Shown in pieces: positions 1-7,967 of a DNA stretch of 64,000 nt; positions within the stretch are counted from its first letter, which is position 1, and every line of letters begins with the position of its first letter. The position numbers and the translations under genes were made by a program. The notes under the pieces were generated by a model. That model did no database searches. It was given only the letters and a program-made list of their open reading frames with translations, and was not told the DNA's origin. Source of the DNA: Bacillota bacterium (GTDB lineage: Bacteria > Bacillota > Sulfobacillia > Sulfobacillales > Sulfobacillaceae); contig JAKACZ010000014.1 of the NCBI GenBank assembly GCA_021820965.1, positions 1-64,000 of the forward strand, in the 5' to 3' direction.

Positions 1-143
1 CTCATACCCCCTACGGTCCGAGCGATCCGAGCGGAACGGAACTGAGATGATCCCCGCAACACTAAGGTGTGCCTGCCATGTTTCACATAATGTGGCATAT
101 TCTACCACTGTGGGTAAAGATTAGCTTTAGGCATGGGGAGTCG

Positions 144-1394
144 TCACGAGAGATTGGCACCACTCGTGGGGCGTTCGCGCACCAGTGCCAAACTTACGAC
201 GCCGACAATGGCCGCCATGACATTAACCCAAAACATGGCGCTGTAGGATCCGTGTTGCAGGCCGATCATGAAACCAGCCACGGGTGCCGCCACTAAGAGG
301 CCTCCCGCCTGGGTCAAATTGGCGACACCGTAAAGCAGACCGTAATATTCCGTCGCGTCGGCCGTTTCTGGCAATGCCTGGTTGAGAAGATCGGATCCCC
401 AGGGATAGCTCACCACCTGAATGCCGCCCCAGAACACGCCGGCGATAAACAAAAGCAGGAAGGCCAAGAGAATGGTTCGGATGAAGGTTCCGGTCAAGCC
501 GATTAATCCGAAAGCGATGAGACACACTATTAGAATTTTCTTGGCGGGATACCGCGTGTACAGACGGCCAAACCACACCGAGACCAAAACGGCGGAGATA
601 GTGAAGAAGGTCATGCCCAGTGCCGAATCAATCAGCGTTCCATGCAAGGTATGGATGACAAAGAGGGTGAAGAACGAAGCGATGGCTTCAAAGGCGAGCC
701 ACCACATCAACTGAGCCACAAAGTATTTTGCAAGATCGGGACTCATCCAGTGAGTACGTTCCAGCTTGGTTAGACTCCGGGTGACATGTAAGGCGGCACG
801 CCGTTCCCGCACGGTGAGGCCGGTCACCAGTCCCGCTCCAATCATGATCAGGGCTACCACCCAAAAGGCACCCGAATGAATGCTCTTCCACAAGAGCGGG
901 ATGGGAAGAAACGCCAGTAAGTTGCCGACCTGCCACCAAAGATTGATGATGCCGGATGCGCGTCCCCAGTTGCGCTTATGAACGATGTCTGGCATCCAGG
1001 CCTGTAGTGGCGTTGCGCCAATCTGCTCAAAGAAATAAAAGCTGACCAGGAATATAATGGCTAAGTGAAGGTTGCGCTGACCGGCGAAGAGCACCCACAG
1101 GATTCCGGCAACCGGTGTGCTGGCGAGAATAAAGAGACGGCGCCTGCCAAATCGGGTAACGTAGCGATCACTGATCCATCCGGTCAAGGGATTGAGAATG
1201 AGGCCCAACAAGCCCTCCATGCCGAGTACCAGTCCAATTAACGCTTGTGAAGACGTCAACCCGCTGAGGAGGTCGGCGGCAAATACCTTGTTGGTGCCGT
1301 ACCCGATATTTCGCGCCAGCCCACCCATGCCCAGGCGGGTCATCTCTCCCGCTGAATAACGCGCTTGCTCCAGCTCGTCGGTCGCGGTTACCAT
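144..1394 (-). CDS. MFS transporter
   Basis: A 416-residue polytopic membrane protein with about 12 hydrophobic segments. The loop after the second helix reads GWISDRYVTRFGRRR, the usual major facilitator signature (G-x-x-x-D-R-x-G-R-R type). The general shape recalls sugar/cation symporters of the GPH group, but the substrate cannot be read from the sequence. It is the last gene of a minus-strand set: its start overlaps the stop of the glycerophosphodiesterase gene by a few bases, so the two are translationally coupled. Import of glycerophosphodiesters or their products is a guess from context only. Confidence 0.85.
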   Translation of the reverse strand: MVTATDELEQARYSAGEMTRLGMGGLARNIGYGTNKVFAADLLSGLTSSQALIGLVLGMEGLLGLILNPLTGWISDRYVTRFGRRRLFILASTPVAGILWVLFAGQRNLHLAIIFLVSFYFFEQIGATPLQAWMPDIVHKRNWGRASGIINLWWQVGNLLAFLPIPLLWKSIHSGAFWVVALIMIGAGLVTGLTVRERRAALHVTRSLTKLERTHWMSPDLAKYFVAQLMWWLAFEAIASFFTLFVIHTLHGTLIDSALGMTFFTISAVLVSVWFGRLYTRYPAKKILIVCLIAFGLIGLTGTFIRTILLAFLLLFIAGVFWGGIQVVSYPWGSDLLNQALPETADATEYYGLLYGVANLTQAGGLLVAAPVAGFMIGLQHGSYSAMFWVNVMAAIVGVVSLALVRERPTSGANLS

Positions 1395-2068
1395 CCCTTC
1401 ACCGCCTCAATTACCCAGTCGGGACGGTCGGACGCAATCCCGTCTACACCTGCCTCAAGCATGGATTGAATGGCCGCCTTGGTGTTCGGGGTCCAAACGC
1501 TGACCAGAAGGTCTTCCCGATGCATCGCGTCGACCAGTTCGCGGTCCACCAACTCGTACTCTAAGGATAACAGGCGCACATGCGCTGCTCTGACTACGTC
1601 TGCCAAATTGACCGGGATGCCTGCCAGTAGCACCCCGCCCTCAAGGCCGGGAATTCGGTCGACTAGTTCTCGAATGGCGGTATGATAAAAACTGATGGGA
1701 ATAACGCGCTGCACAAGATCTGGCCGTGCGGCAATAAGTTGCAGCAATCCTTCGACCGCTGCCTTGGTCTTGATTTCCACAACGACCGGAATCTTAATCA
1801 CGTCAAGCAGCTGTGCCAGCGTCGGCACCCCTTGGCCTCCGCCAACATCCGCCGCCGCCAGTTCTTTGGCGGTCAAGTCACTCACTTTCAGGGGTTTGCC
1901 TCCCGTCCGTTCCAAGGTGGGATCATGAATGACCATGAGTTCTCGGTCACGGCTGACGTGCACGTCGCATTCAACCATGTCGACACCCAGGGCTGCCGAC
2001 TCCTGGAATGCCTGCAAGGTATTCTCCGGGAACAGTTCTCCGCCGCCTCGGTGTGCAATGATCCACAT
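1388..2068 (-). CDS. Glycerophosphodiester phosphodiesterase family protein
   Basis: A 226-residue cytosolic protein (no signal peptide) of the GDPD TIM-barrel family, which hydrolyses glycerophosphodiesters to glycerol 3-phosphate and an alcohol. Hallmarks are AHRGGGELFPENT near residue 5, VECDVHVSRD near 33 and the HDPTLERTGG segment, which together supply the catalytic histidines and metal-binding acids; EIKTK follows near residue 98. The length matches bacterial cytosolic UgpQ-type enzymes. A strong site, AAGGAGGCC, precedes the ATG. The gene lies between a kinase-like gene and an MFS gene, all on the minus strand. Confidence 0.9.
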   Translation of the reverse strand: MWIIAHRGGGELFPENTLQAFQESAALGVDMVECDVHVSRDRELMVIHDPTLERTGGKPLKVSDLTAKELAAADVGGGQGVPTLAQLLDVIKIPVVVEIKTKAAVEGLLQLIAARPDLVQRVIPISFYHTAIRELVDRIPGLEGGVLLAGIPVNLADVVRAAHVRLLSLEYELVDRELVDAMHREDLLVSVWTPNTKAAIQSMLEAGVDGIASDRPDWVIEAVKGW

Positions 2069-2134
2069 GGGGATTGGCCTCCTTGTTATACACCTTCGTT
2101 ATTCGCGTTCCGGTCATATTGTTCCTGCCTCGGT

Positions 2135-3067
2135 TCAAGATGGGAAACGCCACGGCCAGCCCATCCACTGGTCCCAGTTCCGACCACCCTGAAACGAAAC
2201 GAGTCGCAGCCAAAAGCGCATGACCAGCCGATACGGCTCGAGCCGCGGGAAGGGAGCTATTTGGGTATAGCCCCGGTAGAAGCTCTTTAGCCCGTCCCGG
2301 TCCAACAGATACTCGAGCCCGACCAGTTCCATTTCGCGAGGTCCAGTGACGAAGAGCTCGGTATCGACCAGACCGGTGATTTCACCCGCATTGGCCAGAA
2401 ACTGGGTGGGATCCATATCCAGTAGTATGGGAGCAGCGTCATGTACCGCAGGAATGGTCTTTAAGCGGCGTTCGGTTACCGCGGCCCACCTCCGGGCGTT
2501 GTCGTCGTTCGCATAATATCGGGACAACAGGTAATCGACGCAAGCCTTAAGGCGGTGCCAAAATTGATCGAGAGGCTGACCCGCCTTCAGATCCCATTGG
2601 GCGGCGAGGGGGCCGAACACCGGTTGCACATGCTGATGCAAAGCGGAAATGTTTCGGCCCAAGGTTGCCAGAGCCGAATCGGAGAGCTGATCAAAGGTGG
2701 TGGGTGGCGTCCCGGTTAGCTTTTCCACAATGGCGAACGGACGTCCAGCCATCCATTGCTGGCGCACCACCCGGGGAACGACAAAGCCGCTATTGATGTT
2801 CAGCCAGGCGTTGAGACGCGGCAGGTGCTGCAGGTCGGTGACACGAACCTCGAACAGCCGCAAGGTGCCCTGCCAAAAATCCTCGTCGGCGGGGCGTCGG
2901 CTTCGGGGGCTTCGCACGACATATTCCCCAGCTTGGGTGCGCACGTCCCAGATGTAGTTCGCCTGCCCCGGGTGGTGAGCCAAAAGAAGGTGCTGGCTGA
3001 CGATCTCCTCATCAAAGAGAGGTTGCAGCGACATGTGCGCGACCTCAGGGTCGTTCTCTGTCTTCAT
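2135..3067 (-). CDS. Aminoglycoside phosphotransferase (APH)-like kinase-fold protein
   Basis: About 310 residues from the ATG at 3067, chosen because a GGGGGG-type ribosome site stands eight bases upstream; a longer frame starts at 3115 without such a site. The C-terminal half resembles the APH/choline-kinase fold: an ALATLGRNISALHQH helix, then LLDMDPTQFLANAGEITGLVDTE, which aligns with the catalytic loop and metal-binding aspartate. The usual HGD..N pattern is degenerate (no loop histidine, Gln where Asn is expected), so the substrate and even activity are uncertain. First gene of the minus-strand set with the GDPD and MFS genes. Confidence 0.55.
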   Translation of the reverse strand: MKTENDPEVAHMSLQPLFDEEIVSQHLLLAHHPGQANYIWDVRTQAGEYVVRSPRSRRPADEDFWQGTLRLFEVRVTDLQHLPRLNAWLNINSGFVVPRVVRQQWMAGRPFAIVEKLTGTPPTTFDQLSDSALATLGRNISALHQHVQPVFGPLAAQWDLKAGQPLDQFWHRLKACVDYLLSRYYANDDNARRWAAVTERRLKTIPAVHDAAPILLDMDPTQFLANAGEITGLVDTELFVTGPREMELVGLEYLLDRDGLKSFYRGYTQIAPFPRLEPYRLVMRFWLRLVSFQGGRNWDQWMGWPWRFPS

Positions 3068-3161
3068 CCAACCTGCCCCCCTTTCGGGTTCGTCATTATT
3101 GTACCTTGCGCTCACCTAGCCCGGCGGATTTCCGCGATATTTCACGGTGCGGACTTCTTGC

Positions 3162-3190
3162 TTGGCAGGAATAACCCAACATAGTATCCT
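3162..3190 (+). promoter_or_regulatory. Candidate sigma-A promoter of bioY
   Basis: TTGGCA, 17-base spacer, TATCCT, ending about 50 bases before the bioY ATG. Spacing is ideal and both hexamers are close to consensus. No obvious BirA-type palindrome is seen. Confidence 0.5.
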
Positions 3191-3242
3191 AAAAACGTGA
3201 TTTTTCTTTCGAACATAGACAGATGTACAAGGAGGAGCCTAC

Positions 3243-3842
3243 ATGATAGCTTCGCTGGCGCGAACCCAGCGCCCGTCCTTAGCGGGGATTACGCCATTAA
3301 AGCGCCATTGGGCCGGGCAGATCGCCTTGGTTGTCGCTGGGAGTCTTTTGGTAGCTCTGTTGGCACAAGTGAGCATTCCATTGCCGTTTACCCCGGTTCC
3401 GGTGACGGGTCAAACCTTGGCAGTACTGGTGGTCGGCGGGGCCCTTGGAAGTCGGCTTGGGGGGTTGAGCCTTCTGGTGTACCTGATCGAAGGCGCCGTG
3501 GGATTTCCCGTGTTCGCTGGCCACGCGCATGGAATGCCCTTTGGCCCAACCGGCGGCTATTTAATCGGTTTTGTGGTCATGGCGGCCATGGTCGGCTGGC
3601 TGGCCGAGCGCGGCTGGGACCGCTCATTATTGAAGTCTATTGCTGCCATGTTGATTGGTGAATTGATGCTCTACGCCATTGCCGTACCGTGGCTGGGATT
3701 TTATGTCGGATTTGAACACGCCATTCCCATGGGGTTTATCCCATTTGTAGCCGGTGACGGCTTAAAACTGTTGCTGGCGGGCTCAATGTTTCCTGGGGCA
3801 TGGAAGTTGGTAGGCTCACGACCCAGTATGGACAATTATTAG
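3243..3842 (+). CDS. bioY: Biotin ECF transporter substrate-binding protein BioY
   Basis: A 199-residue membrane protein with about six helices, the S component of the energy-coupling-factor biotin importer. Family features visible are the loop SIPLPFTPVPVTGQTLAVLVVGGALGSRLGG near residues 41-72, the GPTGGYLIGF segment near 101 and the C-terminal VAGDGLKLLLA stretch that helps form the biotin site. Start ATG follows AGGAGGAGCCTAC. It stands alone between its own promoter and terminator; no ATPase or BioN-type component lies next to it, so it probably uses a shared ECF module encoded elsewhere. Confidence 0.93.
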   Translation: MIASLARTQRPSLAGITPLKRHWAGQIALVVAGSLLVALLAQVSIPLPFTPVPVTGQTLAVLVVGGALGSRLGGLSLLVYLIEGAVGFPVFAGHAHGMPFGPTGGYLIGFVVMAAMVGWLAERGWDRSLLKSIAAMLIGELMLYAIAVPWLGFYVGFEHAIPMGFIPFVAGDGLKLLLAGSMFPGAWKLVGSRPSMDNY

Positions 3843-3846
3843 CAGG

Positions 3847-3886
3847 GAGACGGGCACGGTGCAACGACACGGCCCGTCTCTTTTTT
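3847..3886 (+). terminator. Rho-independent terminator after bioY
   Basis: Stem GAGACGGGC / GCCCGTCTC with a 16-base loop, followed by six T. It starts four bases after the bioY stop codon. Confidence 0.85.
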
Positions 3887-3916
3887 GTAAGGACTGACTG
3901 AAAGGGAGTGGCCATA

Positions 3917-4504
3917 ATGGACCGGGAGGCGCGGCAGTACTGGAAGGTGCAGCGCCGGCAAATGCTTCGGCGGGACAGGCAGCGCCGCGGTGGCTTTGGC
4001 ACCGGTGACATGTTGCTCACCAAGGTGCTTATTGGACTGATGGTCCTAAGCTTTCTGCTTGAGCGATTTGTTCCTGGCCTATTGGCACCGCTTACCTCAG
4101 GCCTAGCGGGTCTAGCGTTGTCTTTTCTGTTGTCGGCGTTGTCCCCCGGCTCGTTTTTGGGACTTTTGTTTGCCGGCGTCTTTCTATGGATTGTCGGATC
4201 GCAGCTCGAGGTGTTGACCACCTGGTGGCAGTACCTGGTTATTTTCTTTGCCAGCGGAATTGTGGGATCATGGGCCTCCAATACGCTGGGGGCCGGATTG
4301 GTTGGAGGCACGTATGCATCATTCGGGCTAGCCGGCGCCTATGTGATGGCGATGGCTAACCGGCGGCTTGAAGGAATGGCCCAGTGGGCCATTGTTCTTT
4401 TGGCCATCGATGTGGTGCTGTCGGGATTTCAACCGGCGCTTTTGGCTGGGATGCTGGCCGCTTTCTTTACCGGCCTGATTGTTGCGCGCCTCTCTCGCAT
4501 ATAG
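3917..4504 (+). CDS. Rhomboid-fold membrane protein lacking the catalytic dyad
   Basis: A protein of about 195 residues with six or so membrane helices after a basic N-terminus. The ATG at 3917 follows AAGGGAG by eight bases; a GTG nine bases earlier is less well placed. The order of segments resembles rhomboid intramembrane proteases: YLVIFFASGIVGSWAS matches the helix before the active site, GGTYASFGLAGAYV matches GASGAxxGLxGA, and PALLAGMLAAFFTGL matches the last helix. The GxSG serine is replaced (GGTY) and the last-helix histidine is replaced by leucine, so I read it as an inactive rhomboid relative. The assignment rests on pattern alone. Confidence 0.6.
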   Translation: MDREARQYWKVQRRQMLRRDRQRRGGFGTGDMLLTKVLIGLMVLSFLLERFVPGLLAPLTSGLAGLALSFLLSALSPGSFLGLLFAGVFLWIVGSQLEVLTTWWQYLVIFFASGIVGSWASNTLGAGLVGGTYASFGLAGAYVMAMANRRLEGMAQWAIVLLAIDVVLSGFQPALLAGMLAAFFTGLIVARLSRI

Positions 4505-4582
4505 GACCGCGTTGCTGCCTAGCGTCAATCCGATCGGCTAAACAGTAATAATAATAGTATTAGTAGGAGGTTCCGCCCATAT

Positions 4583-5050
4583 TTGGCGTATGATGTGACT
4601 ATGGGATCAGTCGTTAGGCAAGACACCAACGGAACCAAGGGTACTCGGGAATCGCGGTGGTTCCAGGTTTTGCGCTGGGTTGATGGAGGCTATTTTGTCT
4701 GGCGGGGATTTCACAAGTGGGTTACGCCCGCAGCGCAATGGATGATCCCTCGCGTTACCCTGGCCCTGCCCACTACGCCGCTGGCCTCGATTATTCGCCG
4801 TTGGATCTTTCCCCACGCCGAAACCTTTGGCATCATCCTCGGCACCGTGGAGGTGCTGGCGGGCGGACTGCTTCTCGTCCGGCGACGATTCTGGCTAGCA
4901 CCGCTTGTTCTGTTTCTCCTCAACGGCCTATTTTTCCTCACCTTGGGATTTAAGGAACCTCACGACATGGCCCTAAATCTATTGATGGGGATCCTTAATT
5001 TGTGGTTTTTCCGAAGTGCCTGGGAGCGCAAGAGATCCCCGGAAAAGTGA
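4583..5050 (+). CDS. DoxX-like small membrane protein
   Basis: A 155-residue protein with about four hydrophobic segments and a short hydrophilic N-terminus. LRWVDGGYFVWRGFHKW followed by a long loop, then GTVEVLAGGLLLVRRRFWLAPLVLFLL and a final helix, resembles the DoxX/DoxD group of small quinone- or redox-associated membrane proteins. The most likely start is TTG at 4583, 12 bases after AGGAGG; an in-frame ATG at 4601 is further from the site. It stands alone on the plus strand after the rhomboid-like gene. Function not determined. Confidence 0.6.
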   Translation: MAYDVTMGSVVRQDTNGTKGTRESRWFQVLRWVDGGYFVWRGFHKWVTPAAQWMIPRVTLALPTTPLASIIRRWIFPHAETFGIILGTVEVLAGGLLLVRRRFWLAPLVLFLLNGLFFLTLGFKEPHDMALNLLMGILNLWFFRSAWERKRSPEK

Positions 5051-5420
5051 AGGCGGCGCGGCTGTCCTTCTCCGCCGATGGGGATACGAGGGGTCGAATG
5101 GCGCCCTTGCGAGCCGGATAGGTTCGGAAAGACAGTGTATTGGCCTACCGGGGTAAGGCAGCGCGCAATAATAATTTTCATGACTTGGTTGCGGCCGGAT
5201 CACGTAGTTCCACTCTCTGTGAAAGGGGTTCCGGGTAAGATTGAGTGCGTTTAAGGTCTCGTCAGCTACCTTGCGGCCTTACTCGTAGGGGTGCTCATCC
5301 AGTGCGGCTTGCACCCCCCCCCCCCGAAGGTGGACTAATCAATCGCCACAGCCGGTGACGCCGGTCTGCCCCGTGTGTACGGGGGCCGTCTCTACGGGTT
5401 GGACAGCCGAGCAAGCCTAG

Positions 5421-5828
5421 GCGGTCTACACCCGCCACGGCCATGAGATTCATGCGCAATCGGACCCGATGTCCGGTGCGGTCACCGTGATGCAAGCCTG
5501 GTATGAGCAACACCAGATCTCGATTATCACAGCTCGGCCCGCATTCTATGAGGTCACTCGTGCGTGGCTCGACAGATACCAGGTCCGCTATCACGCGCTC
5601 GTCTTTACCGAAGACAAGTATGCGCACTGCGCATCGCATGCGATCGATGCTGATAGAGGATGGCCCCATTATGCGGAAGAGTTCGCGCGGGATGATCGGC
5701 CGATCGTGTTGCTGGATCAGCCATACAATCGCCGGGTGACCGGGCGCTCGATTTACCGGGCGCGCGCCTGGCGGGAGGTGGTGTTGGCTCATCACATCGA
5801 GGCTTTGGGGAGCCACGCCTCTCGGTAA
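5421..5828 (+). pseudogene. HAD-like 5'-nucleotidase (C-terminal fragment)
   Basis: The frame from 5421 reads ...HEIHAQSDPM, then SIITARPAFYEVTRAWLDRY, HALVFTEDKYAHCA and VLLDQPYNR, which fit the central and C-terminal parts of the small HAD-superfamily nucleotidase group (ITARP motif, lysine loop, LLDxPYN ending). The N-terminal DxDxT catalytic segment is missing: a stop codon lies just upstream at 5418. Around 5650-5670 the expected IEDGPHYAEEF is split: LIEDGP lies in the next frame while HYAEEF is in this one, implying two compensating single-base shifts. A run of 12 C at 5314-5325 sits upstream. I regard it as a decayed gene. Confidence 0.55.
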
Positions 5829-6531
5829 TAGGGAGCCAGCGCCGTTGAGTCGGGAGCTTCTTGCGGAACTCTTGGGGGCGAGTGCTCCGCAGCGTGTGTT
5901 GCGATTAGTGGAAGAACATGGGATAAAGTATGCTGGAAGTAATACGCACTTCCGCGGTTGGTAGAGAGGGGGATGTGAAGAATGGCCTCCCCAAGTTGGG
6001 TCAAGGCAGAGGTGGGCACCCGTGAACTTCGGGGAGAGGTCTGGCAATGACGGAGGGGACGCTGCCAGCCTCGTGGTCGAGCTAGCGGCACGGCTGGCGC
6101 GATCTCGTGGAAACCCGACACCGAACCGCGCGCTGGCCATGAGCACGACGCAGGGCGTAGCAGCAAACATAGGGGCGCGCGCCATTGTAAACCAACCCGA
6201 GACGCCGGTCTGGCTGGTCGTAGAGAATGTCATGGGGTCTCTTGGTCGATGGTGAACGACAGCGCACGCTCCCCTATGGGCCTCAGCGCCCATAGGGGCC
6301 CAAATTCGATGCGAAGTGTCCATGCAGCACGAATCCGCCGGACCTGTCACGCTTGGGTCGGATGGAATCCTTCTCGCTCTCTTGAAGTGACCTTAATTGC
6401 CTTATGCCGACCCGCGTCTTCGTTAGTGGTCAACTTCGTCGGAATGGGCAGTTAGGGCACAAACCCCTTTTACAAAACAGCGGCCAACCAATGTGCGCGC
6501 AGAAGGCACGCAGTACAGGAGTGTTTCTCTG
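5829..6531. other. Stretch without a convincing gene
   Basis: A 45-codon open stretch at 5827-5964 (plus) starts in the stop of the nucleotidase fragment and reads like real protein (SRELLAELLGASAPQRVLRL, ending FRGW) but has no start signal; it may be a further remnant. Longer frames on the minus strand here lack ribosome sites and recognisable motifs. A strong hairpin at 6271-6298 is listed separately. Confidence 0.4.
6271..6298. repeat. Perfect 11-bp inverted repeat (hairpin)
   Basis: CCCCTATGGGC / GCCCATAGGGG with a six-base loop. No T-run follows on either strand, so it is not a typical terminator. It lies 234 bases upstream of the alpha/beta hydrolase gene in an otherwise featureless stretch. 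Confidence 0.7.
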
Positions 6532-7395
6532 ATGAACGAGCAATTTGTCCGAGTTGAGGGTCATGCAATCCGTATCTTGACGGCTACGAGGCCGGGGTCA
6601 TCTTTGTGGCTGTTGTTGTGGTCGGGATTGGGTGGTACAGCCGAGGGGTTTCTTCGACTGTTGAGAGAAGATCCCGAGCATGGCTGGAACGTGGCGGCGA
6701 TTGACGCCCCGGGCCACGGACGGTCGGACCTGTGGGATACGTTGAGCAATGAAGACGTCGTTTCTGTATGGGATGGCGTTCTCCAGTTCTTAGGATCACC
6801 GGTGGATGTAGTGGTGGGCGGTCATTCGGCGGGAGCATATTTTGCGGTGACCTGGGCCACCCGCCGTCCTACCTGTCGTGGCCTGGTTTTATTGGAAGGG
6901 GGATACATGAATCCCTTTCCTGACGGTACCGACTTGGACGCTGTGTTCCAACAAAACGCTGCCTATTTGGATACCCGTCGATTTCAGACATGGGAGGACT
7001 TCGTGGCGGCGGAACGTGCAGTGGCGCTTCAATGGGACGCGGATGCTGACGTCATGCTCCGCGCACAAATGGTCGAGGTCGCCGGAGAGATTCGCCCGCG
7101 CATTCTCGCGGCGACGGCCAACCAAGTGACCGCGAACCTGGCGGACTATCGGGTCGCGGCCCTTCCGCTGCTCTCATTGCCTACTCTTGTGGTCGTGGCG
7201 ACGTTGCCGCCCGAGATGGCCGCCGGCCGCGCCGAGGGGGTCTCCGCCTTTCGTGAGCGCGTTCCTGACCTTGAAGTGGTCAATGTGCCTAAGGCTGGGC
7301 ACGACCTTCTGATCGATAATCCTACGGCAATCTCGGAGGCGGCGTGGGCGTTTCTATCTCACGTTCATCCACGGGCCGAACCGTCGCATGGCTAG
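6532..7395 (+). CDS. Alpha/beta hydrolase
   Basis: A 287-residue cytosolic protein of the alpha/beta hydrolase fold. The oxyanion region is WSGLGGTAEGF near residue 31, the early strand motif DAPGHGRSD is near 60, the nucleophile elbow is GGHSAGA near 98 and the C-terminal catalytic histidine is in KAGHDLL near 264. I chose the ATG at 6532, preceded by CAGGAGTG, over an upstream start at 6493 that lacks a site. Substrate unknown; esters, lactones or peroxides are all possible. It stands alone in an accessory region. Confidence 0.85.
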   Translation: MNEQFVRVEGHAIRILTATRPGSSLWLLLWSGLGGTAEGFLRLLREDPEHGWNVAAIDAPGHGRSDLWDTLSNEDVVSVWDGVLQFLGSPVDVVVGGHSAGAYFAVTWATRRPTCRGLVLLEGGYMNPFPDGTDLDAVFQQNAAYLDTRRFQTWEDFVAAERAVALQWDADADVMLRAQMVEVAGEIRPRILAATANQVTANLADYRVAALPLLSLPTLVVVATLPPEMAAGRAEGVSAFRERVPDLEVVNVPKAGHDLLIDNPTAISEAAWAFLSHVHPRAEPSHG

Positions 7396-7624
7396 ATGCT
7401 TTAGGTCGTTAATGAGCGAGATTCGGGGGCGAGTGCGCATTAAGGTGCCGGTGCGATCCCCAGAGAGTCCCCATAGCGGCTCGCTGCCGGTGTAAACTAG
7501 GGAGGAAAACTTTCTCAATGCAAATTCGCGGATTCTAGACCATGTGCTGACGAGGTATACTGGACTCATGCGATCGGTGCATGATAGTGGATATAGCGAT
7601 ACCTATCGTGCATAATTGGTCGGT
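7396..7624. other. Intergenic region upstream of the tRNA-like gene
   Basis: No gene seen. A near-perfect inverted repeat, GCATGATAG at 7578 and CTATCGTGC near 7603, lies just upstream of the tRNA. A weak promoter match TGGATA, 17 bases, CATAAT (7588-7616) would place transcription start at about the tRNA 5' end. Confidence 0.35.
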
Positions 7625-7718
7625 GACGGTCAGTGGGTCCTGGTGGACTCCCTCGGCTGCAAACCGAGTGTCCGGAGCTCCGGTTTTCGGAGTTGGGTTC
7701 GATTCCCAAGGGCCGTCT
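7625..7718 (+). tRNA. tRNA-Sec-like tRNA with GCA (cysteine) anticodon
   Basis: Folds as a class II, selenocysteine-type cloverleaf. The 8-position acceptor 7625-7632 / 7710-7717 has pairs 1-7 formed (one T-G) and A-G at pair 8. A six-pair D stem GGGTCC / GGACTC closes a four-base TGGT loop, the hallmark of bacterial tRNA-Sec. The anticodon stem is CTCGG / CCGAG with loop CTGCAAA (anticodon GCA, 7659-7661). The variable region is 24 bases with a CTCCG / CGGAG arm. The T arm is TTGGG-TTCGATT-CCCAA. The discriminator is T (7718), followed by CCG, so CCA is not encoded. GCA plus U73 are cysteinyl-tRNA synthetase identity elements, whereas tRNA-Sec has UCA and G73. So the body is tRNA-Sec-like and the identity cysteine-like. 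Confidence 0.75.
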
Positions 7719-7967
7719 CCGTCGTGTTGTCCGGGCAGGGCTATCCACAGACGCTGACGGCATTCCACCTGCGGTACCTCACCATGGACGTATGACAATA
7801 CCTCACGGCCACCCAATCGTGCCAGATCCTGACGGAATCGGTCCGCGACCGGCTGCGGGTCTTCTTCCACCACGAGAGCTATCTCGGCATGACCCTACTC
7901 TGAAAAACCCTCAACCCCCCATATACAGTGCCCGGCAGTCGGTTAGATACAAAGTATAGACGCTTCA

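Noticed and set aside
5314-5325. Poly-C tract as a phase-variation switch.
   Set aside because: Only a damaged gene lies downstream, so no functional product to switch is evident.
5295-6350. A 351-codon minus-strand frame.
   Set aside because: It opposes the nucleotidase remnant, shows no motif, signal or ribosome site and has Arg/Pro-rich composition typical of antisense frames in GC-rich DNA.
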